DNA of 39,728 nt, taken from an uncultured Bacteroidota bacterium (GTDB lineage Bacteria > Bacteroidota > Bacteroidia > Bacteroidales > GWA2-32-17). Below, in pieces: positions 35,401 to 39,728 of the stretch. Below the pieces are notes generated by a model. The model did not search any database. It saw only the letters and a list, made by a program, of their open reading frames with translations, and had not been told where the DNA came from. How positions within the stretch are numbered: the stretch's first letter is position 1; the number at the start of each line of letters is the position of its first letter. The position numbers and the translations under genes are program-made. The stretch lies in contig CAIQJL010000159.1 of NCBI GenBank assembly GCA_903872185.1, forward strand, positions 1 through 39,728. Reading direction: 5' to 3'.

Positions 35401-35484
35401 CTGAATTCCGCTTATCCCACCACCCACAACTACAACATCTCCAAAATTATTTTCCTCAGAAATATTTATTTGTTTTTCCTCCAT
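32422..35484 (-). CDS. bamE: BamE-like (HdrA-type) FAD and iron-sulfur subunit
   Basis: The 1020-residue protein has two HdrA-like FAD folds, at about 17-45 (VVVVGGGISGIQAAL) and about 605-640 (ALVVGGGIAGMTSALSIANQG). The first half holds CSMCIESPKFIEC, a [4Fe-4S] motif CTGCTVCAEYCP and a further KCSICVGVCK set. A C-terminal pair reads TCVSCGACISVC and LCKGDGLCNVVCP. HdrA-type subunits of this doubled size can bifurcate electrons at a special FAD. Here it would serve as the centre between BamDBC and the Nuo-like module. No selenocysteine codon interrupts the frame. This length is well above ordinary HdrA (about 650). Confidence 0.88.
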   Translation of the reverse strand: MEEKQINISEENNFGDVVVVGGGISGIQAALDLATTGYKVYLVDKSPTIGGKMAQLDKTFPTNDCSMCIESPKFIECDRHPNIEILTYTEVEKVEGEAGDFTVTLNKKPRYIIEDKCTGCTVCAEYCPINIPDPFNQELSNNKAVHIYFSQAVPLVPYIDDACSYLKSGKCSICVGVCKNNAIDLHQKAEKRIVKVGAIVLSPGYDVFHPEVRGDYGYGKYKNVVTSLDFERLLCSTGPHTGEILRPSDHKHPKKIAWIHCVGSRQTTEGGNSYCSSVCCTYIQKQVILSKDHDADMIATIFHNDIRSYGKDFERFYQRAENLPGVTFIRSYVTVGKEIPGSQNVTIKYSTPNDGVKEDEFDLVVLGVGLIPPANVENFADIFGIELNHHQFCEINPTSPIKTSRPGIFISGAFQGPLDIPESVVGASGANAMVGELLSARRGKLSKERVYPEERDVSEEELRVGVFACHCGANIGRVVDIPGLVDYSKSLDTVVHAEEGLFICSTDAAQQISNTIREKKLNRVIVAACTPKTHEPLFRDTLREAGLNQYFFDFTNIREHCSWVHSKQKEEASKKAKDLVRMSVARVGYLEPLQEFDLPVNKTALVVGGGIAGMTSALSIANQGFEVHLLEKEANLGGMALRIPTTLEGLNVQEFIADLIKKIYQHPLVFVSHSASITDVSGYVGNFVTTVTTEGRTKVIKHGAAVLATGAVEYKPTEYLYGTTEKVMTSVEMGEQLALKNEKLTEAKSLVMIQCVGCRQPDRNYCSRVCCSHSIKNALKLKEINPELDIYILFRDIRTYGYSEDYYREAASKNVKFIRYEPENKPKLESITESGKEVIRVCVADPILGKDLIIDADIVSLAAAVISSEGTYEASRQFKVTLNQDGFFQEAHMKLRPVDFSAEGIYLCGTAHYPKHISEAISQAYGAAGRAVALLSQDTVTASGSVCEVNENTCVSCGACISVCTYGAIAFNEKNLAAVNSVLCKGDGLCNVVCPTSAISLKHYTDEELLGQIDAVLDMR

Positions 35485-35522
35485 GGATTTTCTATTAAAT
35501 CACTTTATCTTTTTACAATTAA

Positions 35523-36680
35523 TCAGGATATTGCTTCCTGAATTATTTCAGTTATATCTTTTATTACGATAGTTTCTTTGCTCTTATGAGATAACAAACT
35601 ATCCTCAAAATTTGCAATACAATATGGACAAGAAGTCGCTAATACTTCTGCTCCTATTTCTGCTGCTTGGTCTAATCTTAAATCGGAAAATCTTTCTCCT
35701 TTTGGTGTATCCATCCAAATTCTTCCACCACCACCACCACAGCAAAGACTATTTTCTTTTGAGTCGGTCATTTCTTTCAATTCCAAACCAGCAATTTTCT
35801 TTAAGATATTTCTTGGTTCGTCATAAATATTATTATGTCTGCCCAAATAACAAGGATCATGATAAGTTACTTTTTTAGCGAATTCAGTATTGTTTAATTT
35901 GAGTCTGCCATTATTTATTAGTTCAGAAACATACTGAGCCATATGAACTATTTCAAAATGAACCATGAATTCTGGATACTCATTTTTAAAAGTATGATAA
36001 CAATGAGGAGAAGAAACAAGAATTTTCTTTACGCCATTATCAATAAAAGTTTTAATGTTATCTTTTGCAAGTTGTAAGTATAATTCTTCGTCTCCTGTTT
36101 TACGAATACTTTCTCCACAGCAATTTTCTTTAGAGCCAAGTATTCCAAAATTTACTCCTGCGCTATTCAATATTTTTGCTGTTGCAATAGCCACTTTTTT
36201 TAATCTTGGATCATAGCTTAAATAACAACCTGGATAATATAAAATTTCCATGTCCTTGGTAAACTCTTTTACAGAATGATCTTTTGCCCAATCTCCTCTT
36301 TTTTTGCGTTCTTCAAAGAATGGATTTCCTTCGCCACTCAAACCAGATCTTACTGCGCGTATAGGATTTACTGAAGCTGGATAAACCCCATATTCGGTGG
36401 CAATTCTGCGTAATGCAATTCCTGCTTCTACTTGCTTCACATCTCTTGGACAGGCTTTTGAACACATACCACAGGTAGTACATTTCCAAATATCTTCACC
36501 TTCAATCTCTGACATTCCAAAGGTTGCCTCACGAACTAGCTTACGCATGCTAAATTTGCTCTGCCTATTCCATGGACAAACAACATCACATTTACCACAT
36601 TGGTAACAATATTTAAAAGTGTCTCCACCTTTCTCTTTTATGATGTCTATAATTTCTTTATAATCGGCAACTTTTTCCAT
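35523..36680 (-). CDS. bamD: BamD-like (HdrD-type) CCG-domain subunit
   Basis: The predicted 385-residue protein has two [4Fe-4S] motifs (CYQCGKCDVVCP and CTTCGMCSKACP) and two cysteine-rich CCG domains (YPGCYLSYDP...ENCCGES, and HDPCYLGRH...SLCCGGGGG, then SCPYC). This is the HdrD/HdrBC-like layout that would feed electrons to the catalytic BamBC unit. The start was set at ATG 36680; a longer frame opens at a TTG (36695) in a repeat-like region, which seems less likely. The gene is 38 bases before bamE. Confidence 0.86.
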   Translation of the reverse strand: MEKVADYKEIIDIIKEKGGDTFKYCYQCGKCDVVCPWNRQSKFSMRKLVREATFGMSEIEGEDIWKCTTCGMCSKACPRDVKQVEAGIALRRIATEYGVYPASVNPIRAVRSGLSGEGNPFFEERKKRGDWAKDHSVKEFTKDMEILYYPGCYLSYDPRLKKVAIATAKILNSAGVNFGILGSKENCCGESIRKTGDEELYLQLAKDNIKTFIDNGVKKILVSSPHCYHTFKNEYPEFMVHFEIVHMAQYVSELINNGRLKLNNTEFAKKVTYHDPCYLGRHNNIYDEPRNILKKIAGLELKEMTDSKENSLCCGGGGGRIWMDTPKGERFSDLRLDQAAEIGAEVLATSCPYCIANFEDSLLSHKSKETIVIKDITEIIQEAIS

Positions 36681-36689
36681 TTTTTTAAA

Positions 36690-36725
36690 TTCCAAGTTTC
36701 AAATCACAAGTACCAAATTCCAAGT
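36690..36725. repeat. CCAAGT/CAAATC short-word repeat
   Basis: The words TCCAAGTTTCAAATC, ACAAGTACCAAATTCCAAG repeat a CAAGT-CAAAT theme directly between bamC and bamD. Such strings recur in Bacteroidota intergenic DNA; copy number elsewhere cannot be seen here. Confidence 0.4.
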
Positions 36726-36768
36726 TATTTTCTTAACTTCTCTTGGTTTTTAGAACTTATAGCTTTCT

Positions 36769-37320
36769 TTAACCCTTCTTTGATTCAGACATTTTTGCAA
36801 TTATTTCAGCTAACTTTTGTATTCCATATTTATTAGCTAAAGATTCTAATCCTATTTCTAATTCTTCTTGTTTTACATCATCTTCATCATCAACTTCTCT
36901 TTCTTCAAATATTAATGCATCATTTAAGCACCATTCAACACACAAAGGTCTTTCTAGTGTGGGATCACTTTCACACATATCACATTTTAGCGGAAGTCCT
37001 GAGTCAGGTTCTTTAAACAAATCTCTTGAAGGACAAGAAGCACGACAAAATGCACATTCGTCATATTCTTTTCCGTCAATTGTATATTTATCTCTTCCAG
37101 CGCATTCAGCAACTGCATACTCACCGGCGTAAACAGGAACAAAAATATCTGCAAGAGGATCACGAATTACTCGAATTCTAGATCTAGCAGGATTGTTACT
37201 ACTATATTTTGGGTTTGAATGAAATGCAGAACAAACTACTTCACAAGCTCTGCAACCATTGCATTTATCAACATTAATTCTTATTGATTTTACGATTTTC
37301 TTTTTCTTTTCATCCTTCAT
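36769..37320 (-). CDS. bamC: BamC-like ferredoxin-type electron-transfer subunit
   Basis: This 183-residue protein has three [4Fe-4S] cysteine groups: C20, C23, C26, C30; C89, C92, C96; and C113, C116, C127, C131. The CNGCRACEVVCSAFH opening and CVEWCLNDAL motif match BamC, the tight partner of the tungsten catalytic subunit. The acidic tail (DDEDDVKQEELE) is unremarkable. A strong GGAGGG ribosome site precedes the ATG, and the gene is 17 bases after bamB, so both are co-translated. It would carry the low-potential electrons to BamB. Confidence 0.9.
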   Translation of the reverse strand: MKDEKKKKIVKSIRINVDKCNGCRACEVVCSAFHSNPKYSSNNPARSRIRVIRDPLADIFVPVYAGEYAVAECAGRDKYTIDGKEYDECAFCRASCPSRDLFKEPDSGLPLKCDMCESDPTLERPLCVEWCLNDALIFEEREVDDEDDVKQEELEIGLESLANKYGIQKLAEIIAKMSESKKG

Positions 37321-37337
37321 GATTTTCGCCCTCCACT

Positions 37338-39344
37338 TTAATTTGTTTCGTTATTTGTAGAAGTTTCTTTAGATGAAGCACTCTCAGTTTCTGAATAAAT
37401 TCCTCTTTTTTGGAATTCTTCGGCAACGTAACCTAATCCCATTTCATTTAAATATTCTTTAGTTGGAATGCCATCATTATTCCAACCTTTAAATTTGTAA
37501 TAAGTATCTAATAATTCTTTTTCAAGTTCTGGAAATCTTTTTTTCCAATGATTTTCTGGAGGTTTTTCATCTTTTCTTCTCATCCCCCTGCTAATATTTA
37601 TTGCTCTAACTAAAGTGCGATATCTTTTTGCAGCATTTGTTAATTTTTCTTCATCCATTTCAATTCCTGCACCAAGGGAAATAAATTTAGGATAATTATG
37701 AATATGATATGGCGGTTTTAAAGGGAAAGAAGATAAACCAGAGCACATTCCAAGTGCATCATCTATATAATGCATTCTTTCTTGCCAATCAACAATATCA
37801 CAGCACATTTGAACAGTTGGATAAAGTGGCATTGATTTTTCACCACGTGGTTCCCAATCTAACAATATTTGCTTAAATTTATCATCAGGAACCTGAAACC
37901 AATCTTTTACAAACTCTTCTCTTTCTTCCATTGTAGGCCATGGTGCCTGCGGAAATTGTCCTTCTATCTGTGTAATGTTAATTTTTTCACCAGTTGAATA
38001 CATCAAGAAATAAATAGGATTCAACATTGAAAGCTTTAATGGCAATTGCTCATGTTTTTTAATATTGTTATGAGCAAATGCGTTTGCGCCGTTACCAATT
38101 TGTTCGGCGGCCCAATATGTTCCATTTGCTAAAATATCACCTATTCCTTCACGTCTAACTATTCTATCTAACAACCAGTAAAATTTCCCATCATTATCAG
38201 TTGGCATTCCTTCAAAATCTTTGTCAGTTAAAATCCCATTTTCGAGAAGTTCAAGAGCAAATGCCATAACCTGTGGAGCCGAGAATCCATCTACACCATA
38301 TTCGGTAGCACGTTGAGCTATTTTCAAACCAAAATCCAGGTTTGACATAGCGGCCATTGTATATGTTAATTTTGAGAAGCACTTCATCATGTATGTAGGA
38401 AGCCCTGGCATAGATATAGTTGCACCACATTGCATCGGACAATTATAGCAACTAATAAGCCTTGTTCGTGCTTTATCCATTGTATTTGTCCATTCCTTTT
38501 CCACATCATCGTTCCAAAAATCTTTTCTACGATGGCGTGAATTTCCCCACATGAAATTTTCAGTATGCCATTTTTCGTCATGTACTCTCATTTCCTGAGG
38601 AGAACCTAATCCTGCCAAAATAGGCATTACCCCAGGAATAGGATTTTCATTTCTGAACTTAATATATTTTAGTACATCATTACACAACTTCATATATTCG
38701 GCTGGCTGGGCCATATTTACGTCCTTTGTGCCACGAACAACAATTGCTTTTACGCCTTTATCACCCATAACAGCACCAATTCCACCACGACTAGCGCTTG
38801 ACCTACCTTGTTCTATCGAAGCAAAAAACACCTTATTCTCGCCTGCAAGACCAATTGCAGCAACCTGAGCTTTTGGTTCTTTTAATTCAGCACGAAGAAG
38901 TTCTTGAGTTTCAACTGCACCTTTACCACTTAAATGAGAAGCATCGCGAATTTCAACTTTATCATTATGTATCAAAATATATACAAGCTTTGGAGACTTG
39001 CCTCGAAGTATTACTTTATCATAACCTGCGTATTTCAATTCCGGAGCCCAAAAACCACCCATCATTGAAAATGCCATTAATTTCGTTTGTGGAGAAATAG
39101 TTGATACAATTGTACGATTACATCCCGGAGCGGGTGTGCCGCATAAAAGTCCTGCAGCAAAAATTAAAAGATTTTCTGGAGAAAAGGCATCCACTTCAGG
39201 GGCAACCCTATCCCATAATATTTTTGCATTAGTGCCTAATCCTCCAAGATAAAGTTCCGTGTCTCTTGGATCAGTAGCAACTCTCTCGATATTTCCTCGG
39301 GTTAAATCAATTTCTAAATTAAAACCAGTTTCTGCGTACCTCAT
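37338..39344 (-). CDS. bamB: Class II benzoyl-CoA reductase catalytic subunit (tungsten, AOR family)
   Basis: This 668-residue member of the aldehyde ferredoxin oxidoreductase family has the N-terminal domain (GFNLEIDLTRGNIE), RGGIGAVMGDKGVKA, and the cluster motif CYNCPMQC (C299, C302, C306). E251, H260 (KWHTENF) and C322 (MMKCFSK) fall at the numbers I recall for the Geobacter metallireducens BamB active site, where the cysteine and histidine lie at the tungsten centre. It would reduce benzoyl-CoA by two electrons to cyclohexa-1,5-diene-1-carbonyl-CoA without ATP. It is the first gene of the island. The family also includes AORs of other substrates; the following bamC-I and had/oah/dch genes make BamB the strong choice. 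Confidence 0.93.
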   Translation of the reverse strand: MRYAETGFNLEIDLTRGNIERVATDPRDTELYLGGLGTNAKILWDRVAPEVDAFSPENLLIFAAGLLCGTPAPGCNRTIVSTISPQTKLMAFSMMGGFWAPELKYAGYDKVILRGKSPKLVYILIHNDKVEIRDASHLSGKGAVETQELLRAELKEPKAQVAAIGLAGENKVFFASIEQGRSSASRGGIGAVMGDKGVKAIVVRGTKDVNMAQPAEYMKLCNDVLKYIKFRNENPIPGVMPILAGLGSPQEMRVHDEKWHTENFMWGNSRHRRKDFWNDDVEKEWTNTMDKARTRLISCYNCPMQCGATISMPGLPTYMMKCFSKLTYTMAAMSNLDFGLKIAQRATEYGVDGFSAPQVMAFALELLENGILTDKDFEGMPTDNDGKFYWLLDRIVRREGIGDILANGTYWAAEQIGNGANAFAHNNIKKHEQLPLKLSMLNPIYFLMYSTGEKINITQIEGQFPQAPWPTMEEREEFVKDWFQVPDDKFKQILLDWEPRGEKSMPLYPTVQMCCDIVDWQERMHYIDDALGMCSGLSSFPLKPPYHIHNYPKFISLGAGIEMDEEKLTNAAKRYRTLVRAINISRGMRRKDEKPPENHWKKRFPELEKELLDTYYKFKGWNNDGIPTKEYLNEMGLGYVAEEFQKRGIYSETESASSKETSTNNETN

Positions 39345-39458
39345 TTTTATTATGTTATTAACTGAATAAATATTGTAATTCAGTAGTATTAAACCTTTCT
39401 GTAAATTTTTATAGTATTAATTCTTTTTATGTTCTAAAAATTTTAATTCAACACTTAA

Positions 39459-39471
39459 AATCGTAACGATT
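39459..39471. promoter_or_regulatory. AATCG-TAA-CGATT inverted repeat in the bamB leader
   Basis: A 5+5 inverted repeat with a three-base centre, 115 bases upstream of the bamB start and within the predicted leader. It could be an operator or nothing; short repeats are common in AT-rich DNA. Confidence 0.2.
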
Positions 39472-39568
39472 AAATTAATTGATAATTAGAATGTTGAATT
39501 TATGTAAAAAATCAGATAAATCTAGTAATGAAGATAATAAAAAGAACATTTAATTAAAAATTAACTAC

Positions 39569-39576
39569 CAAAAGTA
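39569..39576 (-). promoter_or_regulatory. -7 element candidate of the bam operon
   Basis: The minus strand reads TACTTTTG, matching TAnnTTTG. No -33 TTG is seen. The 21-base spacing to the ATG-N8-CAT repeat upstream equals that at the glutaryl-CoA dehydrogenase promoter. Confidence 0.35.
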
Positions 39577-39597
39577 ATAATTATATTTAAAATAAAT

Positions 39598-39611
39598 ATG
39601 CTTTTTAGCAT
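39598..39611. promoter_or_regulatory. ATG-N8-CAT inverted repeat ahead of bamB
   Basis: ATGCT-TTTT-AGCAT is a 5+5 inverted repeat, 21 bases upstream (on the minus strand) of the -7 candidate. Together with the sites at 11267 and 28428 it may be an operator of the pathway. Confidence 0.35.
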
Positions 39612-39728
39612 AAATTTCACAAAATTTAAAAATGTTTTTTTTGATAATTTCATATGTGGTTTTAATAAAAAAACATATATCCTAATTTTCTTACATTTAC
39701 CAAATTTATTAATTAAAATTATTATTAA

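Larger units (their letters stand above)
39345..39728. other. Upstream region of the aromatic island
   Basis: This 384-base AT-rich stretch lies upstream of bamB and has no gene. It holds a minus-strand -7 candidate (39569-39576), the ATG-N8-CAT repeat (39598-39611) and a small AATCG-TAA-CGATT repeat (39459-39471). The leader from the -7 to the bamB start would be about 220 bases. A second -7-like string (CAAATTTA on plus, 39701-39708) is at the edge and not weighed further. Confidence 0.5.

Noticed and set aside
36681-36695. Longer N-terminus of the BamD-like protein
   Set aside because: It would need a TTG start inside a short-word repeat, while ATG 36680 gives a normal start.
1-39728. Prophage, integrase or insertion sequence bounding the island
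   Set aside because: No transposase, integrase or phage gene was found; the only mobile-like traces are small palindromic repeats.

Overview
The window looks like a piece of the genome of an anaerobic member of the Bacteroidota. It is very AT-rich. It carries a large secreted protein with a type IX secretion (type B, CHU_C-like) C-terminal domain and SprB-like repeats. Several upstream regions contain the Bacteroidota -7 element TAnnTTTG, and Shine-Dalgarno sequences are mostly weak or absent. This placement is inferred from these features only; no rRNA is present.

Layout. Positions 1-6350: end of an unknown gene, a four-helix-bundle protein, tRNA-Pro(TGG), a DUF3137-like membrane protein, and the secreted SprB/PKD-repeat protein. 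Positions 6733-11241 (+): a tight three-gene operon of a TMTC-like membrane glycosyltransferase with TPRs, an arylsulfotransferase-like lipoprotein and a PAPS-type sulfotransferase, which suggests modification of a surface glycan or protein. Positions 11346-13828 (+): glutaryl-CoA dehydrogenase and a BaiN/HI0933-type flavoprotein. Positions 13904-16371 (-): aspartate ammonia-lyase and two small membrane or unknown proteins.

Positions 16619-39344 (-) form one long catabolic island for anaerobic aromatic degradation. In transcription order it starts with eight genes in the order and domain make-up of the class II (tungsten, ATP-independent) benzoyl-CoA reductase bamBCDEFGHI. After a 299-base gap with its own putative promoter come an ADP-forming acyl-CoA synthetase, a ketopantoate-reductase-family protein, 6-hydroxycyclohexenecarbonyl-CoA dehydrogenase (Had), 6-oxocyclohexenecarbonyl-CoA hydrolase (Oah/BamA), cyclohexadienecarbonyl-CoA hydratase (Dch), a single HgdB/BcrC-family protein with one BcrA/HgdC-type activator ATPase, a thiolase, and a hydroxyacyl-CoA dehydrogenase/enoyl-CoA hydratase fusion.

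Together the genes spell benzoyl-CoA -> cyclohexa-1,5-diene-1-carbonyl-CoA (Bam) -> 6-hydroxy-cyclohexenecarbonyl-CoA (Dch) -> 6-oxo compound (Had) -> 3-hydroxypimelyl-CoA (Oah) -> 3-oxopimelyl-CoA (dehydrogenase fusion) -> glutaryl-CoA + acetyl-CoA (thiolase) -> crotonyl-CoA (glutaryl-CoA dehydrogenase).

The most unusual points are the presence of this pathway in a Bacteroidota-like genome; the extra HgdB/HgdC-type radical ATPase pair beside an ATP-independent reductase; the ADP-forming ligase in place of the usual AMP-forming one; and three 14-base inverted repeats of the form ATG-N8-CAT ahead of the three pathway transcription units, which may mark a shared operator.
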